From UBA4742 sp037138595 (lineage in GTDB: Bacteria > Actinomycetota > Acidimicrobiia > Acidimicrobiales > Acidimicrobilacustridaceae): a stretch of 64,000 nt of DNA. A program made the translations under genes and the position numbers. The stretch is taken from contig JBAXIB010000015.1 of NCBI GenBank assembly GCA_037138595.1, forward strand, positions 1 to 64,000, written 5' to 3'. Below, piece after piece: positions 8,296 through 17,125 of the stretch. The notes under the pieces were generated by a model. It was not told the DNA's origin. It ran no database searches and was given only the letters and a program-made list of their open reading frames with translations. Numbering within the stretch: position 1 is the first letter of the stretch; every line of letters starts with the position of its first letter.

Positions 8296-9306
8296 CTAGG
8301 ACAAAATTTCGGCGAGTTGCCGCAGAGCGTCAGCGTTTCCTGGCGAGTAGACGAGCAGCGTCGTCACCGCGCTTTCTTTCCATGCTTGGGCGCGGTCTCG
8401 AATGCGATCGGGAGATCCGCATAGTGAAATCGCATCGGCAAAGTCGTCGGGAACAAGTGCTACGGCTTCGTCGCGCCGGCCTTCGAAAAACAGTTCCTGG
8501 ATCTTGAGCGCTTGTTCTTCGTACCCAAATCGCTGCATCAATTTGGTGTGGTAATTCTGCCCTTTGGCTCCCATGCCGCCGATATAAAAGCCGAGCATCA
8601 TCTTCACGGGCAGTAGTGCCTGTTCGAGGTCATCATTGATGTTGACTTGCGCTCCCGCAACGATTTGAAAATTCGCTTTGGCTCCAGCGAGTGAATCGGC
8701 ATAGACATCGGGATGGTGGGGTGAGTAATACAGCGGCAGCCATCCATCGGCGATCTCGGCAGTCATGGCTACGTTCTTCGGGCCTTCGGCGCCGAGGAAG
8801 ATCGGAAGGTCGGCGCGTAGAGGATGGGTGATGGTGCGCAGTGGCTTTCCCAGGCCGGTGCTGCCTTCGCCGCGATAGGGGTGTTGATAGAACTCGCCAG
8901 CGAATTCGAGTGGTTCATCACGTCGAAGCACTTGGCGAATGATCTCGACGTATTCGCGGGTTCGAGCCAGCGGCTTATTCGACGGCCGCCCATACCAACC
9001 TTCGACAACCTGCGGACCTGATACCCCTAGTCCAAGCTGAAAACGACCGTTCGAGATGTGGTCAATGGTGAGTGCCGCCATTGCGGTAGCGGTCGGGGTG
9101 CGAGCGGCAAGTTGCACGACGCCGGTTCCGAGTTTGATTTTTGAGGTGTGCCCGGCGATCCAAGCCAACGGCGAGAATGCGTCTGAGCCCCACGCTTCGG
9201 CTGTCCAAACTGAGTCGAACCCCAAGCGTTCGGCCTCTTGAGTCAGCGGAATGACATTGGGGGTCGGCGTTGCTCCCCAGTACCCCCACATCAATCCAAG
9301 TTCCAT
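8296..9306 (-). CDS. LLM-class F420-dependent oxidoreductase
   Basis: This 336-residue luciferase-like TIM-barrel protein has the typical N-terminal FDSVWTAEAWGSDAF segment, the LGTGVVQLAARTP strand and DHISNGRFQLGLGVSGP. These are found in actinobacterial LLM enzymes that use deazaflavin F420. The ATG has GAGAGGAG upstream. It precedes the P450 by 9 bp. The substrate is unknown; an oxidation step in lipid or sterol breakdown is an inference from its neighbours. Confidence 0.88.
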   Translation of the reverse strand: MELGLMWGYWGATPTPNVIPLTQEAERLGFDSVWTAEAWGSDAFSPLAWIAGHTSKIKLGTGVVQLAARTPTATAMAALTIDHISNGRFQLGLGVSGPQVVEGWYGRPSNKPLARTREYVEIIRQVLRRDEPLEFAGEFYQHPYRGEGSTGLGKPLRTITHPLRADLPIFLGAEGPKNVAMTAEIADGWLPLYYSPHHPDVYADSLAGAKANFQIVAGAQVNINDDLEQALLPVKMMLGFYIGGMGAKGQNYHTKLMQRFGYEEQALKIQELFFEGRRDEAVALVPDDFADAISLCGSPDRIRDRAQAWKESAVTTLLVYSPGNADALRQLAEILS

Positions 9307-9406
9307 CTCGATAACTCCTCTCGGGGCGGTCTCAGGTTTGGGGTCACCTCACCATTGCGTGCCCGGGCGACCGTAGCGCGTTCGACCGGTACTAATGAGG
9401 GAAAAC

Positions 9407-9420
9407 TGTAACGTGTTCTC
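9407..9420. promoter_or_regulatory. KstR-like operator candidate in a divergent promoter
   Basis: TGTAACGTGTTCTC matches TNNAACNNGTTNNA, the published recognition pattern of KstR-type TetR repressors, at 7 of 8 defined positions (the final A is C). It sits between the divergent LLM/P450 and amidohydrolase genes. A stronger copy of the same motif occurs at 30412-30425. Confidence 0.4.
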
Positions 9421-9473
9421 ATTCTGGGTGCCGATGGCTACCCGTTCCAGACCGATATGCGGAAGGAATCGTC

Positions 9474-10658
9474 ATGACGAACGAGCGTGAGTTGGCTTTT
9501 CAACTGTTTGACGCCGACAATCACTACTACGAGGCGCCGGACGCATTCACTCGCCACCTTGACCGGTCGATGGCGAAACGAACCATGCAGTGGGCTCAGA
9601 TCGATGGGCGCCAACGCTTGCTGGTCGCCGGCAAAGTGAACCGTTTCATCCCGAACCCTCAATTTGATCCTGTCGCCAGGCCGGGAGCGCTTGACGATTA
9701 TTTCCGTGGGCGCACCGCTGGCGACGACATTCGGGCTGCGTTCGGTGAGTTGGACCCGATTAGTCCGGCATATCGAAATCGCGAGCGCCGGATCGAAGTC
9801 ATGGACGAACAGGGCATCGAGGGATGCTTCATGTTCCCGACCCTCGGCGTAGGCATGGAAGAAGCATTGATCCATGATCCCGAAGCAGCCCATGCCGCGT
9901 TCGAATCCTTCAACCGGTGGATCGAAGACGACTGGGGATTTGCCTATAACGGTCGCATCTTTGCCGCTCCGCTTTTTACGTTGCTCGATGCCGATCTTGC
10001 GGTCGCCGAACTAGATCGGGTGTTGGCTGCCGGTGCGCGGGTCATCGTTATGCGGGCCGGTCCAGTCATGGCACCGAGCGGTGGCCGTTCGCCAGGCGAC
10101 GCGGTCTATGACCCGTTCTGGTCGCGAATCAATGAAGCCGGCATCACGGTTGCCTATCACTCAGGTGAAAGTGGTTATGGCCGATACACGGTGGACTGGG
10201 GCGAAGACGCTGAGATGGAGGCGTTCCGTCGCACACCGTTCAATGGCATCTTGACCAGTGATCGAGCGATTGCTGACACCGCGACCGCGCTCGTCGCGCA
10301 CGGCGTTTTCCATCGTTTCCCAAATGTGCGGGTCGCAACGATTGAAAGCGGAAGCGAATGGGTCACGCCGTTAGTGAAGAAGATGGCGAAGTCCTATGCG
10401 CAATCCCCGGCCGCGTGGCCTGGTGGACAAGACCCAGTTGAGGTGCTGCGTGAACATCTTTGGGTCGCTCCCTATTACGAAGACGATATTCGTGGACTCA
10501 CTGATGTGATCGGTGCCGATCGTGTGCTCTTCGGGTCAGATTGGCCCCACGCAGAAGGCCTTGCCGATCCGCGGTCATTTATTGATGATCTCGAAGGGTT
10601 TGATGCGGGAGAAGTTCGCTTGATCATGCGAGATAACGCGCTCGAACTCTCTCGCTGA
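9474..10658 (+). CDS. Amidohydrolase-family metal-dependent hydrolase (amidohydro_2 type)
   Basis: This 394-residue TIM-barrel protein begins with the metal-binding-type motif FDADNHYYE and ends with the family hallmark FGSDWPHAEGL. YHSGESGY and IESGSEWV mark other barrel strands. Related enzymes include decarboxylases and hydrolases acting on aromatic or dicarboxylic substrates. In actinobacteria such genes often lie in sterol and aromatic catabolic regions. The first metal-ligand pair appears as DxNH rather than HxH. A ribosome-binding site GGAAGGA precedes the ATG. Confidence 0.82.
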   Translation: MTNERELAFQLFDADNHYYEAPDAFTRHLDRSMAKRTMQWAQIDGRQRLLVAGKVNRFIPNPQFDPVARPGALDDYFRGRTAGDDIRAAFGELDPISPAYRNRERRIEVMDEQGIEGCFMFPTLGVGMEEALIHDPEAAHAAFESFNRWIEDDWGFAYNGRIFAAPLFTLLDADLAVAELDRVLAAGARVIVMRAGPVMAPSGGRSPGDAVYDPFWSRINEAGITVAYHSGESGYGRYTVDWGEDAEMEAFRRTPFNGILTSDRAIADTATALVAHGVFHRFPNVRVATIESGSEWVTPLVKKMAKSYAQSPAAWPGGQDPVEVLREHLWVAPYYEDDIRGLTDVIGADRVLFGSDWPHAEGLADPRSFIDDLEGFDAGEVRLIMRDNALELSR

Positions 10659-10744
10659 AGCCCCGAGACCACACCCTTTTCGCGCCACGTTGGCTCGTGC
10701 GCCACGAAGCGAACAGGCGTTGTCGCTGCACGCTATGGTCTAGC

Positions 10745-10855
10745 TAAATCAACAGAAGCCTCTGGTGGGGGAAGCCGGTGTGAACCCGGCGCTGACCCGC
10801 AACCGTGAACGGATCGAGATTCGATTCGTGAGCCGGAACGCCTGCCAGGGTGCCA
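10745..10855 (+). promoter_or_regulatory. Cobalamin riboswitch
   Basis: The conserved core is clear: GAAGCCGGTG at about 10771-10780, AACCCGGCGCTGACCCGCAAC at about 10783-10803, and the B12-box-like segment AGCCGGAACGCCTGCC at about 10831-10846. These match the cobalamin riboswitch consensus. It precedes the four-gene ECF transporter cluster, so adenosylcobalamin should repress that cluster. The outer boundaries are approximate. Confidence 0.93.
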
Positions 10856-10858
10856 ACT

Positions 10859-10895
10859 GCTCCACTAAACCGTCGTCGGACTGCGGATGGGGAGC
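10859..10895 (+). promoter_or_regulatory. Possible RBS-sequestering hairpin of the riboswitch expression platform
   Basis: GCTCC at 10859-10863 is complementary to GGAGC at 10891-10895. The latter is the Shine-Dalgarno sequence in front of ATG 10899. This would let the riboswitch block translation. The stem is only 5 bp, so it is a candidate. Confidence 0.4.
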
Positions 10896-10898
10896 TCG

Positions 10899-11948
10899 AT
10901 GTCAAGGGCGCTCTCGCACCGAGCACTGCTGACGAGTCGGGTTCGTCGTTCACACCAACGGCGGGGCTCGCCCCGAAGGAACCGAGTGCCCCAGACCTCA
11001 CACCGTGTCATCGGCCGACTCAGTCGGATGCGGCTCACCGCCGTCGGTGGAACGCGAGCGGTGGCGACTGCGGCGCTGGTTTGCCTTGGCCTCGTGGTGG
11101 GCCCCGCAATGTTTGCATCATCGACAAACGTCTGGTCAGCTGCGTTGGCGGGATCATCGTGTGCCCGCGCCGCCGGAGTTCAACAAGTCGGCCTTCAACA
11201 AGCCGGAGTTCAACAAGTCGGTCTTGCTATCGACTTTGGAACCGTTGACGGAGGCTCCGTCGCGGTGCAGATCCATTGTGTGTCGATCGCTCATGGTGGA
11301 ACCGGGTTCGACGTATTGAAAAATGATGGCCATGCGTTTCGATTGAATAGCGCGGGACTGGTTTGTGCCATCGATGGCTTTCCCGCGACGGGCTGTGGTG
11401 ACCATCGGCCGACGGGCTATCGCTATTGGAGCTATTGGACGGTCAGCGATGCCAGTCCCGGCACGTGGACGTATGCGACCTTTGGACCAGCGAGTCATCG
11501 GCCCGTGACCGGAGCAGTCGAAGGTTGGCGATATGTCGAAGGGGCGGGTAATCCGACCGATCCTGCGCCACGTGCGAACCCGTCAAGTCCGTGTCCGGTC
11601 GAGCAGCCAACGTCGGTGGTTCCAACGAGCGCGCCGAGCGAGATTCAGGTCACGACAACGGCGCCAGGAGCAAACCGTGGTGTAACGAGCGGTTCGAACC
11701 CGACGGTCGAGTCAACGGTCGATTCGGCAGGCGATTCGGTCACGTCGATGGCGAGTGTGTCAACCGTTCCTGCAAGCGAGTCGTCGTCGCACAACCCAAG
11801 TGACGACGGTTTTGATTCGACTACTCCGATCGCCGCCAATGGCGGTGCAGGCACCGGACGGCCGGTCGCTGCCATTGTTGTCGCACTCGCGATCGCAGTG
11901 CTGGTGGTAGCAACTGTTGTTCGATCGAAGCGACGGGCCCAGCAGTGA
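10899..11948 (+). CDS. SCO2322-like cell-surface protein of the cobalamin ECF cluster
   Basis: This protein of about 349 residues has an Arg-rich N-terminus and a hydrophobic signal segment (VATAALVCLGLVVGPAMFA). A compact domain with GYRYWSYWTVSD and VEGWRYVEG follows, then a Ser/Thr-rich spacer and a C-terminal membrane anchor (AAIVVALAIAVLVVATVV) ending in basic residues. The central domain resembles DUF4430/transcobalamin-like folds. ATG 10899 is chosen because GGGGAG precedes it and can be masked by the riboswitch hairpin. ATG 11028, at the signal peptide itself, is an alternative that gives 306 residues. Inference: an outside-facing cobalamin-capture protein feeding the ECF transporter. 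Confidence 0.7.
   Translation: MSRALSHRALLTSRVRRSHQRRGSPRRNRVPQTSHRVIGRLSRMRLTAVGGTRAVATAALVCLGLVVGPAMFASSTNVWSAALAGSSCARAAGVQQVGLQQAGVQQVGLAIDFGTVDGGSVAVQIHCVSIAHGGTGFDVLKNDGHAFRLNSAGLVCAIDGFPATGCGDHRPTGYRYWSYWTVSDASPGTWTYATFGPASHRPVTGAVEGWRYVEGAGNPTDPAPRANPSSPCPVEQPTSVVPTSAPSEIQVTTTAPGANRGVTSGSNPTVESTVDSAGDSVTSMASVSTVPASESSSHNPSDDGFDSTTPIAANGGAGTGRPVAAIVVALAIAVLVVATVVRSKRRAQQ
11172..11226 (+). repeat. 30-bp tandem duplication inside the surface-protein gene
   Basis: The 19-mer beginning GCCGGAGTTCAACAAG occurs at 11172-11190 and again at 11202-11220, a period of 30 bp. It encodes GVQQVGLQQA followed by GVQQVGL just after the signal peptide. It probably extends a linker. Confidence 0.75.
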
Positions 11949-13090
11949 CCGCGGCGACACAGTTGCGTGAGGCGAACCAGTCTGTGGCCCGCCGACTGAA
12001 GGCGCGGTGGCGCCCATTGCATCCTGCTGCGTGGTGGTTGTGGGCTGGTGGCATGGCTGCGGCCGCTATGCGAACGACGAATCCGTTGCTCTTGGGATTG
12101 ATTATTGCAGTGGTCGCTTACGTCGTTTCGGCGCGTCGCACTGCAGCGCCGTGGGCTCGTTCGTTCGGGTCGTTCGTGCGCCTTGCGATATTCGTCGTGG
12201 TGTTTCGGCTAGGGCTCCAAGTGCTGTTCGGCATGCGGGTGCCTGGCATGACGTTGTTCACGCTGCCCGGTGTCACACTTCCTTCGTTCATGGCCGGAGT
12301 CAGCCTCGGCGGCCCCGTGACAGCTCAAGCACTCCTTGGTGCGTGCGTCCAAGGCCTGCGCTTAGCCACTGTGCTGGTGTGCTTCGGAGCCGTTAATACG
12401 CTGTGTAGCCCCTACCGGATGCTTCGAGCATTACCCGCATCGCTGTATGAAGCGGGAGTCGCCGTCACTGTCGCACTGAGCTTCGCTCCCCAAGCGGTCA
12501 TACAAATAGGACGGATTCGCGAAGCCAGGCGCTTGCGCGGTCGCCCAACTCGTGGTGTCGCCGCGTTGCGCGGCATGGCCTTGCCGGTACTTGAGGGCGC
12601 GCTTGATCGGTCGATTGGTCTGGCGGCATCAATGGATACTCGGGGCTATGGGCGGCGATCTGATGTTGCCGCTAGCACGCGGCGCGTAACGAGCACGGCG
12701 ACGGGGCTCGGATTGTTGGCGGTGGCCGTTGGCCTCTATGGCGTGCTTGATGCGGGAGCTCCACGCGCGCTTGGGCTACCCGTTCTCGGTATCGGCGCGC
12801 TGGTGATTGCAGTCGGACTTTTTGCTGGCGGACGTCAAGCAATGAGGACTCGCTATCGACCCGATGTGTGGCGCGGCCGCGAATGGCTCGTTGCCGGGTC
12901 CGGACTCGCGGCCCTGATCGCCATGATCGTTGTCGCGCGTCAGGCTGATGGCATTAACGCGCTCGATTTAGCGCTGTACCCGCTCGCGTGGCCAGCCGTG
13001 CCATGGCTCGCGGTCGCCGGTATCACCGTCGGTTTACTGCCAGCGTTTGTTGCCCCGAAGCCGCCCACAGAACAGCCGGTGGAGCGATGA
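11945..13090 (+). CDS. ECF transporter T component (CbiQ/EcfT family)
   Basis: This 381-residue membrane protein joins the substrate-binding S component to the ATPases. It has several N-terminal helices and the two cytoplasmic coupling motifs expected of EcfT: EARRLRGR (an ARG-type motif) and SMDTRGYGRR. More helices follow these motifs, so it is longer than typical EcfT proteins (about 250-270 residues). GTG 11945 overlaps the stop of the surface-protein gene by 4 bp, indicating translational coupling. Confidence 0.88.
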   Translation: MTAATQLREANQSVARRLKARWRPLHPAAWWLWAGGMAAAAMRTTNPLLLGLIIAVVAYVVSARRTAAPWARSFGSFVRLAIFVVVFRLGLQVLFGMRVPGMTLFTLPGVTLPSFMAGVSLGGPVTAQALLGACVQGLRLATVLVCFGAVNTLCSPYRMLRALPASLYEAGVAVTVALSFAPQAVIQIGRIREARRLRGRPTRGVAALRGMALPVLEGALDRSIGLAASMDTRGYGRRSDVAASTRRVTSTATGLGLLAVAVGLYGVLDAGAPRALGLPVLGIGALVIAVGLFAGGRQAMRTRYRPDVWRGREWLVAGSGLAALIAMIVVARQADGINALDLALYPLAWPAVPWLAVAGITVGLLPAFVAPKPPTEQPVER

Positions 13091-14700
13091 TCCGTTTTGA
13101 TCACGTCACGTTCACCTACCCCGATTCGGTGCATCCCACTCTGAGCGATGTCAATGTCACGATCCCCGAAGGTGAGTTGTGTCTGGTTGTCGGGCGAACT
13201 GGATCAGGCAAATCAACGTTGTTGCGCGCCGTGAATGGATTAGTCCCTCGATTTACCGGTGGCCACCTTGCCGGGTCGGTTCAGGTTGCGGGCCGTCGCA
13301 CCGAGGACTACGCGCCACGCGATTTAGCTGACATCGTTGGAGTCGTGGGTCAAGACCCAGCGGCAGGTTTCGTGACCGACACGGTCGAGGACGAACTCGC
13401 GTATGCAATGGAGAACCTAGGAATTGCTCCTGATGTCATGCGGCGACGCGTAGAAGACACCCTCGATTTATTGGGTTTGCACGAACTGCGAGATCGCCCG
13501 TTGCTATCGCTGTCAGGCGGTCAGCAACAACGTGTGGCGATTGGGTCGGTGCTCACCACGACCCCACAGATTCTTGTGCTCGATGAGCCAACATCGGCGC
13601 TTGATCCCGCCGCGGCCGAAGAAGTGTTGGCCGCATTGACTCGGTTGGTTCACGATGTTGGCATCACCGTGTTGATCGCCGAGCATCGCCTTGAACGCGT
13701 CGTGCAGTATGCGGACCGCATCATTTACTTGCCGGGCCAAGACGGTCGGGTGGAAATAGGCGAACCGGCATCGGTCATGGTCGTCTCACCGGTTGTTCCG
13801 CCGGTAGTCGAACTGGGCCGATTGGCAGGCTGGTCACCATTGCCGTTGACGGTGCGCGACGCGAGGCGCCTTGCTGAGCCACTGCGCGAGCGCCTCAAGG
13901 TCGCGACACCACCGTTGATCGTTGCTCCCGACGGCGATCGCGTTGCATCGGTTCGTTCACTGCATGCCAGTTTTGGGCCGGTCGTCGCCCTTCGTGGAAT
14001 CGATCTCGATCTGCATGCCGGCGAGGTGCTGGCCTTGATGGGACGCAATGGAGCGGGCAAATCGACGGTACTTTCCCATCTTGTTGGTCTGCGGGTTCCG
14101 CAATCGGGTCGCGTCGAGGTTATGGGTAGTCGTCCCGACGAGTTGTCGCCGGCCGATGCGATTCGACTGATCGGAATGGTTCCGCAGGATGCTGGAATCT
14201 TGCTGAATGCTGAAACCGTCGATGCGGAATGTCAGGAAAACGATCGTGACGGCGATCTCGCGGCGGGCACGACCGCCAAGCTCCTAAACGAACTTGTTCC
14301 CGGTATCGATGGGCTGTCACATCCGCGTGATCTGTCCGAAGGCCAACGCCTCAGTCTTGCTTTGGCCGTGATCCTCGCTGCTGAACCACCGATCGTGCTT
14401 CTCGATGAGCCCACTCGCGGTCTTGATTATGAGGCGAAAGATCGGTTGATCTCGTGGGTGACGCGCTTGACCGCTCGAGGCCATTGCGTGGTGTTCGCCA
14501 CCCATGACGTTGAGGTTGTCGCCCGCGTGGCCGATCGCGTCGTGGTGCTCGCGGATGGCGAGGTTGTCGCGAACGGTCCGGCTCGCGATGTCGTGAGTCA
14601 CTCACCAGTTTTCGCTCCGCAGGTAGCAAAAGTTCTGGCCCCTGAATCGTGGCTCACGGTTGCTGAAGTAGCAGACGCATTGACGGCATCGGCATCATGA
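13087..14700 (+). CDS. ECF transporter double ATPase (fused EcfA1-EcfA2)
   Basis: This 537-residue protein contains two complete ABC ATPase domains. Domain 1 has Walker A GRTGSGKST, signature LSGGQQQRVAIG, Walker B ILVLDEPTSALD and the H-loop in IAEHRLERV. Domain 2 has GRNGAGKST, the altered signature LSEGQRLSLAL, IVLLDEPTRGLD and ATHDVEV. It drives cobalamin uptake together with the T and S components. The ATG at 13087 overlaps the stop of the T gene (ATGA). The second signature has Glu in place of the first Gly, so the two sites may be unequal. Confidence 0.92.
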   Translation: MIRFDHVTFTYPDSVHPTLSDVNVTIPEGELCLVVGRTGSGKSTLLRAVNGLVPRFTGGHLAGSVQVAGRRTEDYAPRDLADIVGVVGQDPAAGFVTDTVEDELAYAMENLGIAPDVMRRRVEDTLDLLGLHELRDRPLLSLSGGQQQRVAIGSVLTTTPQILVLDEPTSALDPAAAEEVLAALTRLVHDVGITVLIAEHRLERVVQYADRIIYLPGQDGRVEIGEPASVMVVSPVVPPVVELGRLAGWSPLPLTVRDARRLAEPLRERLKVATPPLIVAPDGDRVASVRSLHASFGPVVALRGIDLDLHAGEVLALMGRNGAGKSTVLSHLVGLRVPQSGRVEVMGSRPDELSPADAIRLIGMVPQDAGILLNAETVDAECQENDRDGDLAAGTTAKLLNELVPGIDGLSHPRDLSEGQRLSLALAVILAAEPPIVLLDEPTRGLDYEAKDRLISWVTRLTARGHCVVFATHDVEVVARVADRVVVLADGEVVANGPARDVVSHSPVFAPQVAKVLAPESWLTVAEVADALTASAS

Positions 14701-15593
14701 CGATCGTTGGCGCTCGCGTAGCGACTCCAACTCGTGGCTCACGTGACATGCGTGTGCTGCGGCTGCGGCCGCGCGCCGCCATTGTGCTCGCCGTTACATC
14801 GGCCATTGGATTGATGGCATTCGCGTGGCCGCTGGTCGTGCATGTTGAGACCAGTGCGAACCTCGCCCATAGCGTTGACGCTCCCTGGATCTTTGTGGCG
14901 TTACTGCCGTTGCTATTGGCGATCGTTGTCGCTGAGATTGCTGATGGCGCGATCGATGCCAAGGCAGTCGCGCTGCTGGGGGTTTTGGCCGCATGCGGTT
15001 GCGCATTGCGGCTTCCTGGCGGCATCACCGGTTTTGAGCCGCTCTTCTTCTTGCTGATTCCAGCCGGACGTGTATTGGGCCGAGGTTTCGGATTCGTACT
15101 CGGTGCGTTGACGATTTTTGCATCCGCATTGGTCACCGGTGGCGTTGGCCCGTGGCTGCCGTTTCAGATGTTTGGAGCGGCGTGGATCGGATTTTTCGCC
15201 GGGTGTTTACCGCCAGCCACCGGGCGGCGAGAACTTGGGTTACTTGCGGCCTATGGGGTTGTAGCGAGCCTGGCCTATGGCCTCTTGTTGGATTTTTGGT
15301 TTTGGCCAGTGACCAGTACGGGGACTCAGCTGTCATTCGTGGCCGGCGATTCGGTGGCAGCAAACCTCCACCGATTTTGGGGATTCTTTTTGGCAACGTC
15401 ACTCGGTTGGGACATCCCGCGTGCCGTGACGACCGCGGTTCTCGTGTTTGTCGTTGGTCGTCCGGTGCTTAATGCACTAGCCCGCGCGGCTCGCAAGGCG
15501 GCCTTTGGCGCACCGGTGACCTTTGATGGGTCGACTGATCCTGCTGTATCGGTTGCCGCTGATGCGTCGACTGCTCACCAATCGGTGGGCTGA
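14697..15593 (+). CDS. ECF transporter S component, probably cobalamin-specific
   Basis: This 298-residue membrane protein has about six to eight helices and the segments GGITGFEPLFFLLIPAGRV and TGGVGPWLPFQMFGAAW. These resemble actinobacterial S components grouped with cobalamin ECF systems. The upstream cobalamin riboswitch supports B12 or a corrinoid as substrate. It overlaps the ATPase gene by 4 bp. Its 3' end overlaps the convergent gene at 15575 by 19 bp. Confidence 0.85.
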   Translation: MTIVGARVATPTRGSRDMRVLRLRPRAAIVLAVTSAIGLMAFAWPLVVHVETSANLAHSVDAPWIFVALLPLLLAIVVAEIADGAIDAKAVALLGVLAACGCALRLPGGITGFEPLFFLLIPAGRVLGRGFGFVLGALTIFASALVTGGVGPWLPFQMFGAAWIGFFAGCLPPATGRRELGLLAAYGVVASLAYGLLLDFWFWPVTSTGTQLSFVAGDSVAANLHRFWGFFLATSLGWDIPRAVTTAVLVFVVGRPVLNALARAARKAAFGAPVTFDGSTDPAVSVAADASTAHQSVG

Positions 15594-17125
15594 TAATCCT
15601 TCAGGAATTCACCGAACAGGTGGTGACCAGTATTGAAACCGGAAATGATTGGGTCGACGATGCGCGCGGCACCATCAACAATGTCGAGCGGAGGATGAAA
15701 ACGATGCTCAGCGGTCTTGCGTTGCGCAATCTCGACGGGGTCCTCATCGCTCACCCATCCGGTATCGACACTGTTCATATGAATACCATCGGCGTGATAG
15801 TCGGCAGCCGAAGTTCTCGTCATCATGTTGAGCGCGGCTTTCGCCATGTTGGTATGGGGGTGCTTCGTCGTTTTGAAGCGGCGATAGAACTGTCCCTCGA
15901 CAGCCGAAACGTTCACCACGTGTTTGTCGCGCTCTGGGGTTCGCAGCATGAGCGGTTTCAATCGCGCATTGAGAACGAACGGAGCTATTGCATTTACTAA
16001 TTGGGTTTCGAGAAGTTCCACTGACGACACTTCGGCCAACGTCAATCGCCACGAGTTGCGGCCGCGAAGGTCGACTTGCTGGAGGTCTTGATCAAGTTGA
16101 CCACTTGGAAACAAATGTCCGGCACTCGTCGAGTCATCAGGCAATAGCGCTACCTGTGAAAGAAGCGGTGCGTCGGCAATCGACCGTTCAACGATTGCGA
16201 GCGACTCAGCGTTGGTCGAAGGATCGTCAGCCAGCAAGTGATAGCCGGAAAGTCCTTCTTGGGATGCGATGAGATGGCGAACGGCTTGGGGCATCGTGGT
16301 ACTCGACGCAGTCTCAAGTTCAATCATGTGCCGGTAAAACTCTGGTGGTCGTCGCACCGTCTGGCAGGCATTGTTAATGATGAAGTCAAGCCGTGGGTAG
16401 TTCGTGTCGACATGGTGACAGAACGCTTCAACGCTGGGAGTATGTCGAAGGTCAAGGCCGAAAATTTCGAGGCGATCGGCCCAGGTTTCAAAGTCGAGTT
16501 CGGCTGCATATCGCATAGCCGAATCGCGAGGGAATCGCGTCGTGACAATGAGTTGTGCTCCAGCGCGCAACAGTTTTATACCGGCTTGATAGCCGATCTT
16601 TACTCGACCACCAGTGAGGAGTGCGACGCGACCGCGAAGGTCAGCTGACTCGGATCGCTTCGCAAAATTGTATGCCGCACAGTTGGGGCAAAGTTGATCA
16701 TAAAAGTAGTGAACTTGATCGAACTTCACTTTGCAGACATAGCAGTGCTGCAACTCGTGCACTTCGCGAAAGTCGTGGTCGTCGGTGAGATCGTGCTGGG
16801 TGAAGTCCTCGGGTGGGAAGACGTTGGGAGTGGTGAACACTGGTTTGGCTCGAAGAGTGCGAATCGCGGTATCGGCCAATACGTCTTCGTTGCGCTGCCG
16901 CTTGTCGTCGCGGGCCTGCCGCCGTCGGGCCTTCACTCGAATCCGGCGTTCCTCAACATCGGGGCAGTAGACATCTCCAGCGGCATTGAGAAATCGGATG
17001 CGATCAGTCTCAGGAAGATCGTCGATGGTTGTGCGATCCGCGGCGATTCCTTCGAGTAGTTCAGTCGCGGCTCGTACCTGTTCAACGATGCCGTCGACGG
17101 CGTCTGATCGGTCTTTGGGTGTCAC
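15575..17125 (-). CDS. Atypical SDR-family protein with N-terminal zinc-ribbon-like segment
   Basis: This 516-residue protein has a charged N-terminal region, then CYVCKVKF...LCPNCAAYNF (two CxxC pairs, about residues 128-152) that looks like a zinc ribbon, then a Rossmann SDR domain (LLTGGRVKIGYQAGIKLL; INNACQT). Where classical SDRs have YxxxK, this protein reads HTNMAKAALNMM, so the Tyr is replaced by Thr while the Lys stays. Dehydrogenase activity of the usual kind is therefore doubtful. GTG 17125 overlaps the stop of the membrane-protein gene upstream (GTGA), so the two are co-transcribed. Function unknown. Confidence 0.8.
   Translation of the reverse strand: MTPKDRSDAVDGIVEQVRAATELLEGIAADRTTIDDLPETDRIRFLNAAGDVYCPDVEERRIRVKARRRQARDDKRQRNEDVLADTAIRTLRAKPVFTTPNVFPPEDFTQHDLTDDHDFREVHELQHCYVCKVKFDQVHYFYDQLCPNCAAYNFAKRSESADLRGRVALLTGGRVKIGYQAGIKLLRAGAQLIVTTRFPRDSAMRYAAELDFETWADRLEIFGLDLRHTPSVEAFCHHVDTNYPRLDFIINNACQTVRRPPEFYRHMIELETASSTTMPQAVRHLIASQEGLSGYHLLADDPSTNAESLAIVERSIADAPLLSQVALLPDDSTSAGHLFPSGQLDQDLQQVDLRGRNSWRLTLAEVSSVELLETQLVNAIAPFVLNARLKPLMLRTPERDKHVVNVSAVEGQFYRRFKTTKHPHTNMAKAALNMMTRTSAADYHADGIHMNSVDTGWVSDEDPVEIAQRKTAEHRFHPPLDIVDGAARIVDPIISGFNTGHHLFGEFLKDYQPTDW

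Noticed and set aside
10850..11248. Frame overlapping the start of the surface-protein gene, in another phase
   Set aside because: No ribosome-binding site, no recognisable domain, and it ends inside the signal-peptide-bearing gene.
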